A DNA stretch of 64,000 nt, taken from positions 1 through 64,000 of the forward strand of contig JAMPXP010000015.1 of NCBI GenBank assembly GCA_023701135.1, read 5' to 3'. The translations under genes were made by a program, and so were the position numbers. This stretch comes from Desulfobacula sp. GTDB lineage: Bacteria > Desulfobacterota > Desulfobacteria > Desulfobacterales > Desulfobacteraceae. The notes beneath the pieces were generated by a model. It was not told the DNA's origin and searched no databases. It worked only from the letters and a program-made list of their open reading frames with translations. Below are positions 7,485 to 15,215 of the stretch, piece after piece (position 1 is the first letter of the stretch; every line of letters starts with the position of its first letter).

Positions 7485-8087
7485 ATGTTACATGTATTAC
7501 CACCCTTACCTTACGATTATAATTCACTGGAACCCTTTATTGATGAAGAGACCATGCGGATTCATCATACCAAGCACCATCAAACCTATGTGGACAAGCT
7601 CAATGCAGCCCTGGGCGGGCACAAGGAATTTGAGGCCCTTGACGCGGACGAGCTTTTAAAAAACCTGGACCGGATACCGGAAGACATCCGGACAGCCGTC
7701 AGAAATCATGGCGGCGGCCATTCCAACCATTCTTTTTTCTGGCCGCTCCTGAAAAAGAACGTCCCCTTTGGCGGCGCCGTAAGTGAACGGATTCTGAAGC
7801 AATTCGGCAGTCTTGAGAAATTCAGGGAGGATTTTTCCAACCGGGCCGCTCTCTTGTTCGGCAGCGGCTGGACCTGGCTCACCCTTGATCAGGGAAAGCT
7901 TGAAATCATGACCACAGCCAACCAGGACAGTCCTTTAAGCGTTGGGAAGACCCCGGTCCTGGGGCTGGATGTCTGGGAGCACGCCTATTATCTCAAATAC
8001 CAGAACCGGCGGCCGGACTATATCAAGGCCTTTTTTGAAGTCATCAACTGGGAAAAGGTCAATGAACATTTTTACAAAGCCGGTTAA
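7485..8087 (+). CDS. sodA: superoxide dismutase, Mn/Fe family, Mn-type signature
   Basis: It dismutates superoxide to oxygen and hydrogen peroxide in the cytoplasm, a protective enzyme in an anaerobe exposed to air. The 200-residue protein is full length for the family. Metal ligands are visible: a His in MRIHHTKHH, His in [10 protein letters not shown], and Asp and His in [11 protein letters not shown]. The [10 protein letters not shown] form and the Gln in TANQDSPL are those of manganese enzymes, although metal choice cannot be proved from sequence. The start has an excellent ribosome site (AGGAGGTGGACCC before ATG). It is a single-gene unit between its own promoter and a hairpin terminator shared with the convergent fadA. 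Confidence 0.95.
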   Translation: MLHVLPPLPYDYNSLEPFIDEETMRIHHTKHHQTYVDKLNAALGGHKEFEALDADELLKNLDRIPEDIRTAVRNHGGGHSNHSFFWPLLKKNVPFGGAVSERILKQFGSLEKFREDFSNRAALLFGSGWTWLTLDQGKLEIMTTANQDSPLSVGKTPVLGLDVWEHAYYLKYQNRRPDYIKAFFEVINWEKVNEHFYKAG

Positions 8088-8108
8088 ACCCGGATAGAGA
8101 TAAAATAC

Positions 8109-8152
8109 AAGGGGCTGTGTCTGGATAACCAAACACAGCCCCTTGGTTTTTA
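8109..8152. terminator. bidirectional terminator between sodA and fadA
   Basis: AAGGGGCTGTGT (8109-8120) pairs with ACACAGCCCCTT (8133-8144), followed by GG and a T run on the plus strand. It lies between two convergent genes and probably serves both, best on the plus strand. Confidence 0.8.
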
Positions 8153-8171
8153 ACGCGGAAAAGAGGATGGA

Positions 8172-9350
8172 TTACAACCGTTCAAAAATGGCTGCCGCAC
8201 CCATGCCGCCGCCGATACACATGGACACGATGCCGTATTTCCCCTTGACTTCCTTGAGGTTGGCAATACAGGTGGCCGTGAGTTTTGCTCCGGTGCATCC
8301 CAGGGGATGCCCCAGGGCAATGGCGCCGCCGTGGATATTGATCCTGTTCATGTATTTTTCAATTCCGATTTCCCGGATGCTGTAAATGGCCTGGGATGCA
8401 AAGGCCTCATTGATTTCATAGATATCAATGTCGTCAATGGTGAGGCCGGCCTGCTCCAGGACCTTTGGAATGGCATAGCGGGGGCCCACCCCCATTTCAT
8501 CGGATTTGCAGCCGATGGTGGCATAGGACACGAGCCTGGCCATGGGTTCCAGCCCCAGTTCCTTGCATTTTTCCGGGGAGGCGATGATGGTGGCGGCAGC
8601 TCCGTCCGTGGTCTGGGAAGAGTTCCCGGCCGTGACGCTGCCGCCGGCGGCAAAGGCCGGTCTTAATTTGGCAAGGCCTTCAAGGGTGGTGGCCCGGATA
8701 CCGTCATCGTGCTCAACAATGAACTGCTCTTTTTTATAGGTGCCGTCGGCCTGTTTGACATATTTATTGGCCGGGGTGGGAACGATTTCCGTGAACAGCC
8801 CGTTATCCCGGGCTCGGGTCGCCTTGGCCTGGGAATCGGCGGCAAATTTATCCTGGTCCGCCCTGGAAACATTATACCGGTTGGCCACGTTTTCCGCCGT
8901 AATGCCCATGGAAATATACATATCCGGGTTGGTCCGGGAAAATACCGGGTGAGGGCGGGGGGTATGTCCGCCCATGGGGACAAAGGTCATGGATTCCACA
9001 CCGGCGCCCATGGTGACTTCGGACCATCCCATCTGAACCCGGATGGAGGCAAGGGCGATGGCTTCAAGACCCGAGGCGCAGAACCGGTTTACGGTGGCCC
9101 CGGACACCTTGTCCGGGAAACCGGCCATTTTCGGTGCGATCCGGCCCAGGTTCAGTCCCTGCTCGCCTTCGGGGAAGGCGCATCCCAGCATGACATCATC
9201 CAGGTCTTCGGCTTTCAGGTTTTTGGTTCTTTCAACGGCGGCTTTCATGATAAATGAAATCAGTTCCTCGGGCCTTGTCTGGTTGTAAAGGCCTTTGTTC
9301 TGTTTGCAGCCGGGGGTCCTGACCGATTGTACAATATACGCGTCTCTCAT
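8172..9350 (-). CDS. fadA: acetyl-CoA acyltransferase (thiolase)
   Basis: Thiolase carries out the last step of beta-oxidation, splitting 3-ketoacyl-CoA with CoA to give acetyl-CoA. The 392-residue protein has all active-site blocks: nucleophile Cys in VNRFCASGLEA (about residue 90), NEAFA, the His of GGAIALGHPLGCTGA, and the second Cys in CIGGGMGAA. It lies 15 bases behind fadN on the same strand, forming the usual fadN-fadA pair whose products form a multi-enzyme complex. The enzymes could also run in the synthetic direction. Control is probably through the palindromic operator upstream of fadN. Confidence 0.95.
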   Translation of the reverse strand: MRDAYIVQSVRTPGCKQNKGLYNQTRPEELISFIMKAAVERTKNLKAEDLDDVMLGCAFPEGEQGLNLGRIAPKMAGFPDKVSGATVNRFCASGLEAIALASIRVQMGWSEVTMGAGVESMTFVPMGGHTPRPHPVFSRTNPDMYISMGITAENVANRYNVSRADQDKFAADSQAKATRARDNGLFTEIVPTPANKYVKQADGTYKKEQFIVEHDDGIRATTLEGLAKLRPAFAAGGSVTAGNSSQTTDGAAATIIASPEKCKELGLEPMARLVSYATIGCKSDEMGVGPRYAIPKVLEQAGLTIDDIDIYEINEAFASQAIYSIREIGIEKYMNRINIHGGAIALGHPLGCTGAKLTATCIANLKEVKGKYGIVSMCIGGGMGAAAIFERL

Positions 9351-9365
9351 GACGGAATTCCTCCT

Positions 9366-11774
9366 TTAATTTCTGAGCGGTTTGCCGGTTTTAAGCATTT
9401 GATCGATACGGGCCATGGTTTTTTCTTCCTTGCAGAAGTCCACAAAGGCCTCCCGCTCCAGTTTTAAAATGGTGTCTTCATCCACTTCGCTGCCGGCCCT
9501 GACTTCACCGCCGCTCATGACAAAGGCAATCCGTTTGGCCAGGAAGGCGTCATATTCACTCAGGAATTTGCCGTTCAGCATGTTGAAGAGTTCCGTATTG
9601 ACCATTCCCTGGCCGGCATCTCCCATGACGATGAGGGGCTGCTTGGCCGGGGGGGCATAGCCGTCATCTACCATTTTCAGCACTTCTTTCTTGGCTTCGC
9701 CGATGAGGTTGTCACGGTTGTAGACAATCCGGTCCACCTGGTTCAGATACCCGTTTTCCCTGGCCTGGGCAGCAGACATGGATACCGCCGCCATGGCCAC
9801 ATTCATAAAGGCGGGAACAAAGAGTTTGGCCAGGTTGTTGTCTTTGGCGGTCTTGGCCGGCAGGGCCGTGATGAATTTTTTCCAGAGGTTCATGCAGCCG
9901 CCTCCGGCGGGAAGCAGACCCACCCCGATTTCCACAAGTCCCATATACAATTCCGAATGGGCCACGATCCGATCTGCACCCAGACAGGTTTCGCAGCCGC
10001 CGCCCAGCACCATGCCGTAGGGCGCAGCCACCACCGGGAAGGAGGCGTATTTGGTTCTCTGGATGCCGTCCTGGGCCTTTTTCAAAAAGGCTTCGATTTC
10101 CGCATATTTCTTATCGTGGCAGAGCTTGGATACAAAACTCAGGTCTGCACCGGCAGAGAAAGCGCCCGGCATGCCCCCGGCCTGGTTGCCGATGACCAGC
10201 CCGCATCCGTTTTTATCCACGTAATCCAGGGCTTCGCCGATGGTATCCACAATTTCCGCATTGATGGCATTCATCTTGGTATGGAATTCAACACAGAAGA
10301 CATCGTCGCCGATATCCACCAGGCTTGCGGATTTGTTCTCCAGAACGGTCTTGTTGTTGCCCTTGGCCGCCGCAATGGAAACGGCATTCTTGCTGACCGG
10401 AACCGCCTTGTAGGAAGCCGAGGCAAAATCATAAAAATATTTTATCCCGTTTTCCAGCTTGTAAAAACAGGTATGGCCTTTTTCCAGCATGGCCTTTACA
10501 TTGGCCGGAACAGCCAGGCCTTCTTTTTTCATCCGTTCAACGGCTTTTTCAACCCCATAGGTATCCCAGAGTTCAAAGGGGCCCATCTCAAAATTGTATC
10601 CCCATTTCATGGAATTATCGATTTCAATGATGGTGTCGGCAATCTCAGGCACCCGGTTGGCGGCATACTGGAAGGAATTGGCTGCCATTTTCCAGGCGAA
10701 TTTCCCGCCCTTGTCCTCGCCGTTCAGGACGCAGTTGATTTTTTCCTTGAGGGTCGGTTTTTTCTTTGATTCGTCAATGCAGGGGAAGGAAGGCCGGGTC
10801 AGGTCTTCGTATTCCATGGTGGACGGATTCAGGACCTTGCGGAGTTTTTTCCATTCCGGAGTCAGTTCGGTTTTGTAGAAACCGCCCTGGGTCTTATTTC
10901 CAAACCATTTTTTCTCGGCCATTTTATTGATGAAATCCGGAAGCACCAGGGCGTCTCTTTGTTCATCGTCCGGGCAGCGCTCATAGGAATTTTTGCAGAC
11001 ATGGATGACCGTATCCAGACCCACCAGGTCAACGGTTTTAAAAATAGCGGTCTTGGGCCGTCCCAGGGCTGATCCGAAGATGGCATCCACTTCCGGAATG
11101 GTAAGGCCGTCGGCTATCATGGCTTTTGCTACAGCGCCGATACCCTGGATCCCGATGCGGTTTCCGACAAAATTGGGGGTGTCCTTGGCCCAGACAATGC
11201 CCTTGCCCAGGTTTTTCTCGCCGAATGCGGCAATGAAATCCAGCACTTCCGGAAGGGTGTCTGCACCGGGAATCAGTTCCAGCAGGTGCATATAACGGAC
11301 CGGGTTGAAAAAATGGGTCCCCATGAAATGTTCCTTGAATTCCTTTGAAAAGCCTTGGCTGATGTCTTTCAGGGGAATACCGGAGGTGTTGGAGGTCACG
11401 ATGGAGCCGGGTTTTCTGACTTTTTCGATTTTTGCAAACAGCTCCTGTTTGATTTTCAGGTTCTCCACCACCACCTCAACGATCCAGTCGCATTCGGCAA
11501 GGGTCTGGATATCGTCTTCCAGGTTGCCGATGGAAATGAGCCCGGCGTCTTTTTTGCTGTAAAACAAGGCCGGTGTAGCCGCCAAAGCGCCGTCAAATCC
11601 TGCTTTGACAATCCTGTTCCGGGCTGCAGGATTGTTTTTTTCTTCCTCTTTCAAATCAAAGGGAACAATATCCAGAAGCTGCACTTTTACGCCGGCGCCG
11701 GCAAGAAGGGCGGCGATCCCGCCTCCCATGATTCCCGAGCCGATAACGGCAGCCTTTCTGATTTTTCTTATCAT
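9366..11774 (-). CDS. fadN: 3-hydroxyacyl-CoA dehydrogenase/enoyl-CoA hydratase, FadN type
   Basis: This bifunctional beta-oxidation enzyme hydrates 2-enoyl-CoA and oxidises the 3-hydroxyacyl-CoA. Domain order is dehydrogenase first (Rossmann motif VIGSGIMGGGIAA near the N-terminus, then the C-terminal helical part with FVGNRIG) and a crotonase-like domain last (GMVLGGGCE and the preceding AFSAGADLSF). That order is that of Bacillus FadN rather than E. coli FadB, where the hydratase comes first. The chosen ATG at 11774 has AGGAGGA five to eleven bases upstream; a TTG 18 bases further up would bury that site. The gene heads the fadN-fadA operon and has a FadR-like palindrome in its upstream region. 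Confidence 0.93.
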   Translation of the reverse strand: MIRKIRKAAVIGSGIMGGGIAALLAGAGVKVQLLDIVPFDLKEEEKNNPAARNRIVKAGFDGALAATPALFYSKKDAGLISIGNLEDDIQTLAECDWIVEVVVENLKIKQELFAKIEKVRKPGSIVTSNTSGIPLKDISQGFSKEFKEHFMGTHFFNPVRYMHLLELIPGADTLPEVLDFIAAFGEKNLGKGIVWAKDTPNFVGNRIGIQGIGAVAKAMIADGLTIPEVDAIFGSALGRPKTAIFKTVDLVGLDTVIHVCKNSYERCPDDEQRDALVLPDFINKMAEKKWFGNKTQGGFYKTELTPEWKKLRKVLNPSTMEYEDLTRPSFPCIDESKKKPTLKEKINCVLNGEDKGGKFAWKMAANSFQYAANRVPEIADTIIEIDNSMKWGYNFEMGPFELWDTYGVEKAVERMKKEGLAVPANVKAMLEKGHTCFYKLENGIKYFYDFASASYKAVPVSKNAVSIAAAKGNNKTVLENKSASLVDIGDDVFCVEFHTKMNAINAEIVDTIGEALDYVDKNGCGLVIGNQAGGMPGAFSAGADLSFVSKLCHDKKYAEIEAFLKKAQDGIQRTKYASFPVVAAPYGMVLGGGCETCLGADRIVAHSELYMGLVEIGVGLLPAGGGCMNLWKKFITALPAKTAKDNNLAKLFVPAFMNVAMAAVSMSAAQARENGYLNQVDRIVYNRDNLIGEAKKEVLKMVDDGYAPPAKQPLIVMGDAGQGMVNTELFNMLNGKFLSEYDAFLAKRIAFVMSGGEVRAGSEVDEDTILKLEREAFVDFCKEEKTMARIDQMLKTGKPLRN

Positions 11775-11810
11775 GATGTCCTCCTGTCTCAAGGGTTATT
11801 TAAGGATTTA

Positions 11811-11824
11811 TGAATGATCATTCA
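11811..11824. promoter_or_regulatory. FadR-like palindromic operator, fadN side
   Basis: TGAATGATCATTCA is a perfect 14-bp palindrome, 37 bases before the fadN ATG. Its half-sites match those of TetR-family fatty-acid regulators such as Bacillus FadR (TGAATGA...TCATTCA), with closer spacing. A near-identical copy lies at 11984-11997. Confidence 0.7.
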
Positions 11825-11828
11825 ACGT

Positions 11829-11857
11829 GATTAACAGATAAGAGCCGGGCTTGTCAA
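11829..11857 (-). promoter_or_regulatory. possible fadN promoter
   Basis: On the minus strand a consensus -35 TTGACA (11857-11852) is followed after 17 bases by a poor -10, TTAATC (11834-11829). The palindrome at 11811-11824 would then cover the transcription start, a typical repressor position. Confidence 0.4.
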
Positions 11858-11983
11858 GGAAAATTATTTAAGATGACGGGGCTGGGATTAAGAATATATG
11901 CTCTTCAATTTCAGACGGTTATAAAGATTAGACCTGGGAGGGCCTTTGGTTTTGAAGCCGATTTCATCAAAACCGGCGATTTG

Positions 11984-11997
11984 TGAATAATCATTCA
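11984..11997. promoter_or_regulatory. second FadR-like operator, toroid-gene side
   Basis: TGAATAATCATTCA differs from the palindrome at 11811-11824 at one base. It lies 94 bases before the divergent gene at 12091. The region between the two copies (about 160 bases) shows no gene. Confidence 0.6.
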
Positions 11998-12090
11998 TGA
12001 TCCTGAAATTCAAATTTCTTGAAAAAAAAATACTGGTCTGGTAAGGTGAGCCACCTGAATATGAGGCAAAATTTTGACCGGAGATCATGA

Positions 12091-13140
12091 ATGCATCTAA
12101 GAGGCTCCAGATTAAATACTTCCGATACTCTGAACATTGGCTCAGTTGTCGGGTTCATCCTATCCCTTCAACGGGAGAACGGGGACATTCCCTGGCATGC
12201 GGACGGAAAAACAGATCCCTGGGATCTGGTGGAAACCATTATGGGCCTGAATATCGGAGGCCGGCCCCATGCAGCCCTCCGGGCCCTTGAATGGCTGAAG
12301 AATTTACAGAATCCGGACGGATCCTGGTATTCTTCCTATATAAAGGACAAGCCCGGGGATAGGACCTGTGAAACGCATATGGCTGCCTATATCTGTGTGG
12401 GCCTGTTTCATGCCTGGCTCATCCATAGGGATACCGATCTTCTCAAACAGATGTGGCCAAACCTGGAAAAAGCCCTTGACTATGCCCTGAGCCTCCAGAC
12501 TGAAACCGGGGAAATTTTCTGGGCCAAGAGCCCGGAGGGCAAGGTGGACCCCATGGCCCTCCTGTCCGGTTCAAGCTCCATCTATCTGAGTCTCAAATGC
12601 GCCCTGTCCATTGCCTTTGTCCTTGGGGAAACCCGTGTTTCATGGGAAACAGCTTTCCACAAACTGGGCCGGTCCATCCGGGAAAATACCCATACTTACA
12701 ATATCAGCAAATCCCGGTTTTCCATGGACTGGTTTTACCCGGTCCTGAGCAGCGCCCTGACCGGGGAAAAGGCCGAGGCCCGGATCGAAAAATACTGGCA
12801 GAAATATGTCATTGAAGGCCAGGGGGTCAGATGCGTCTCCGACCAGCCCTGGGTGACCATTGCCGAAACCTCGGAACTGGTCCTGGCCTTGTTTGCCATG
12901 GGCCGCATGAAAAAAGCGGATATTGTGTTCTCCTGGATCCAGGACCGGGTCTATGAGGATAAAACCTTCTGGTGCGGCTATACCTATCCGGACATGGTGA
13001 TCTGGCCCGAAGAAAAGCTTTCCTGGACCAATGCCGTGGTTCTCATGGCCGCCGACGCCCTGTATGATTTATCCCCGGCGTCACGGCTTTTTTCCCACGA
13101 CGCCTGGGACGGTTTCCTGTATAAGGATCTTGTGAAATGA
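12091..13140 (+). CDS. alpha/alpha-toroid (prenyltransferase/terpene-cyclase-like) protein
   Basis: The 349-residue protein is built of helical repeats with signatures of the six-hairpin/terpenoid-cyclase toroid fold: FILSLQRENGDIPW, WLKNLQNPDGSW and YALSLQTETGEIFW are QW-like repeats. No DxDD cyclase motif or obvious catalytic residue was seen, so a cyclase or glycosidase activity cannot be assigned. It is soluble with no signal peptide. It overlaps the next gene by four bases (ATGA), and that gene encodes a hexapeptide-repeat acyltransferase, so the pair probably acts together on a polyprenyl, glycan or similar substrate. The operator copy upstream hints at shared control with beta-oxidation. 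Confidence 0.7.
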   Translation: MHLRGSRLNTSDTLNIGSVVGFILSLQRENGDIPWHADGKTDPWDLVETIMGLNIGGRPHAALRALEWLKNLQNPDGSWYSSYIKDKPGDRTCETHMAAYICVGLFHAWLIHRDTDLLKQMWPNLEKALDYALSLQTETGEIFWAKSPEGKVDPMALLSGSSSIYLSLKCALSIAFVLGETRVSWETAFHKLGRSIRENTHTYNISKSRFSMDWFYPVLSSALTGEKAEARIEKYWQKYVIEGQGVRCVSDQPWVTIAETSELVLALFAMGRMKKADIVFSWIQDRVYEDKTFWCGYTYPDMVIWPEEKLSWTNAVVLMAADALYDLSPASRLFSHDAWDGFLYKDLVK

Positions 13141-13859
13141 TCCGGGATTACCGGCCCTATTATATCAAACAGGCCTGGTACAGGCTTCAGCACCTTTATA
13201 TCCGGCATAAACTCGCCCCTCAGTTGACCCATCTCGGGAAAAACCCCTTTATTGTCAAACCCTGGTATATTGAAGTCTTTGGCGGCCCCATCCGCATCGG
13301 GGACAATATCACCCTCCTGGGCTGTTCCGATAAAAAGACCCGGCTGACGGTCTGGTCGGATCAAAAAGATATCCACGGCATCAGCATCGGCGACCATGTC
13401 CTGATTTCCCCCGGAGTCCGGATCAGCGCCGCCAACCATATCTCCATCGCCGACTCCTGCATGCTGGCCAGCCATGCCTATATCACGGATTCAGACTGGC
13501 ACGGGATATACGACCGGTCCCTGCCGCCCAAGGAAACCAGCCGGGTCATTCTTGAAGAAAACGTCTGGATCGGCGACAGCGCAATCGTCTGCAAAGGGGT
13601 CACCATCGGCAAAAACAGCATTATCGGGGCGGGCTCGGTGGTGACATCCAGCATCCCGGCCAATGTCACGGCCGCAGGCAACCCGGCCAGGGTCATCCGG
13701 CCCCTGGATCCTGAGCAGCAGATCATCACCCGGAAGGACCGGTTTTCCGACACCAACGCCATGAACCTGGCCCTTGAATCTGCGGAAAAAGAAATTTTGC
13801 AGGGCAATACCCTCCGGGGCTGGATCAGATCCTTTTTCTTCCCGGAAAAACAGGCCTGA
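13137..13859 (+). CDS. hexapeptide-repeat acyltransferase (left-handed beta-helix)
   Basis: The 240-residue protein carries the repeated [LIV]-G-x4 hexapeptides of trimeric left-handed beta-helix acyltransferases (ISIGDHVLISPGVRIS, VWIGDSAIVCKGVTIG, NSIIGAGSVVTSSI), ending with the family's AGNPARVIRPL. The candidate catalytic His is in the loop ITDSDWHGIYDR. Members transfer acetyl or other acyl groups to sugars or small acceptors. A C-terminal tail of about 45 residues is extra. It is translationally coupled to the toroid-protein gene. The acceptor is unknown. Confidence 0.85.
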   Translation: MIRDYRPYYIKQAWYRLQHLYIRHKLAPQLTHLGKNPFIVKPWYIEVFGGPIRIGDNITLLGCSDKKTRLTVWSDQKDIHGISIGDHVLISPGVRISAANHISIADSCMLASHAYITDSDWHGIYDRSLPPKETSRVILEENVWIGDSAIVCKGVTIGKNSIIGAGSVVTSSIPANVTAAGNPARVIRPLDPEQQIITRKDRFSDTNAMNLALESAEKEILQGNTLRGWIRSFFFPEKQA

Positions 13860-13942
13860 CCCCGAAAAACAGGTTTTATAAAGATGGGCCCGACCCGGAT
13901 TCCCGGCCCCAGGTCTTCCAAGCCGATCCCGGTCTATCTTTT

Positions 13943-14761
13943 TCAGTTTTGGCCGTGAACAAACCAGTCAATGAGTTCTCCGGCCAGACTGGGCTTTCCC
14001 GGCACCAGGGGGAGGTTGTCCCTGGTAAACCAGTGGGCTTCAAGGAGTTCCGTCCTGTCAATGGAAAGGGAACCGCCGTCATATTCAGCCGTAAACCCGA
14101 TCATGAGGCTGTCGGGAAACGGCCAGGACTGGCTGTTAAAATAGCGAATCCGCTTTACCCGGATCCCGGATTCTTCCAGGATCTCTCGCCGGACACAGTC
14201 TTCCAGGGATTCGCCCGGTTCGACAAACCCGGCCAGGACGCTGAACATCTCTTTGATGGGAAAATTCACCCCCCTGGCCAGCAGAATCTGATCGTCCTTT
14301 ACCACGGCGGTGATGATGGCCGGGGAAATTCTCGGGTAGAAGGTTAAACCGCATTGGGGGCAAACCCGGGAATGTTCTTTTATCTCGGCCTGGGTTGCAT
14401 GGCCGCATCTTCCGCAGAATTGAAAATTCAGGTTCCAGTCATGAATCTGCCGTGCATATCCTGAAATACTCCAGAACTCCGCATCCACCTTGCCGTAAAG
14501 CGCCCGAAGGCTGATCAGCCGGTGCTTCGCCGGAAGATGCGCCGGCCTGATGCGGGCACACCAGCAGTCTGTTGAGCCATATTGTCCCAAAAACCGGACG
14601 CCTTCCAGTCCCATGTCTGCTGCTGCTGTTTCAGGGATACAGGGGATGGACAGGGGATCTGGAAAATTTTCAGCCACCAGGATATCGTTGCAGGAAAAAA
14701 TAAAATAATAGGCCGCATCTGATCGAATTTCAGGCACCAGGGGTGATTTGACAAAGTTCAT
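13943..14761 (-). CDS. nudC: NAD+ diphosphatase/NADH pyrophosphatase NudC
   Basis: A Nudix hydrolase of 272 residues that splits NADH (and can remove NAD caps from RNA) to NMNH and AMP. It has the NudC arrangement: a divergent N-terminal domain, a zinc ribbon with CGRCG and CPQCG (about 117-138), and the Nudix box GFVEPGESLEDCVRREILEESGI with the catalytic REILEE helix, followed by the conserved SQSWPFPDSLM. The start has GAGGATGAACA before ATG. Upstream, on the same strand, are a strong terminator and a 30-codon frame that could form an attenuating leader. Confidence 0.95.
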   Translation of the reverse strand: MNFVKSPLVPEIRSDAAYYFIFSCNDILVAENFPDPLSIPCIPETAAADMGLEGVRFLGQYGSTDCWCARIRPAHLPAKHRLISLRALYGKVDAEFWSISGYARQIHDWNLNFQFCGRCGHATQAEIKEHSRVCPQCGLTFYPRISPAIITAVVKDDQILLARGVNFPIKEMFSVLAGFVEPGESLEDCVRREILEESGIRVKRIRYFNSQSWPFPDSLMIGFTAEYDGGSLSIDRTELLEAHWFTRDNLPLVPGKPSLAGELIDWFVHGQN

Positions 14762-14818
14762 TGTTCATCCTCATTTGGGGTCAACCCGGGCATCATATCC
14801 CATCTGATTTGATTTCTC

Positions 14819-14854
14819 AAAAAAAAAGATCCTGCCCAAAGAGCAGGATCTTTT
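14819..14854 (-). terminator. intrinsic terminator upstream of nudC
   Basis: AAAAGATCCTGC (14824-14835) pairs with GCAGGATCTTTT (14843-14854), loop of seven. On the minus strand nine T residues follow. It lies between the small frame at 14921-15013 and nudC, all on the minus strand, so it either ends a separate short transcript or attenuates nudC. Confidence 0.85.
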
Positions 14855-14920
14855 TACGTAAGTAAGTGTCTGTAACAGATGGGGTTGTGTCGTATAGGTC
14901 CTCCTTAGGGGTTATGGGCC

Positions 14921-15013
14921 TTAGAGGCCGGTTTTAACCGTAAATATTTTTCTTTTATCAAGATCTTTAACATCGCTGTGGATTGAACGTTTATCGAATT
15001 CTTGCGTTTCCAT
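14921..15013 (-). CDS. possible 30-residue leader or small protein
   Basis: A small frame, METQEFDKRSIHSDVKDLDK and ten more residues ending KTGL, begins at an ATG with AAGGAC nine bases upstream. It is hydrophilic and charged with no cysteine. It follows a perfect TATAAT (15087-15082, minus) and precedes, after an unpaired AAGGAGG lacking a nearby start and small hairpins, the terminator at 14819-14854. It could be a leader peptide, a small protein, or part of a small RNA of about 250 bases. No homologue is recognised. Confidence 0.4.
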   Translation of the reverse strand: METQEFDKRSIHSDVKDLDKRKIFTVKTGL

Positions 15014-15033
15014 TGTTATACGTCCTTATATTG

Positions 15034-15076
15034 ACAAATGGACAATGATGCCTGAAAAGAAGTCGTGTCCATTTGT
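15034..15076. promoter_or_regulatory. perfect 11-bp inverted repeat, probable MocR operator
   Basis: ACAAATGGACA (15034-15044) and TGTCCATTTGT (15066-15076) are exact reverse complements whose centres are 32 bases (about three helical turns) apart. They lie between the divergent MocR-type regulator gene and the small minus-strand frame. The right arm borders a minus-strand TATAAT (15087-15082), so binding there would cover its transcription start. A dimeric regulator making a DNA loop or contacting both arms is a reasonable inference. Confidence 0.65.
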
Positions 15077-15215
15077 GATATATTATAGTGCCGAACAAAA
15101 CAAATAACAGATTCAGTTTTTGTTTTTTGTAGCCATAACAATTTGCTTTTTTTTTAACTGTACTGATATAATGCGCCGCCATGTGTACCCTTTTTATAAA
15201 AAGAGAAAAACGGCC

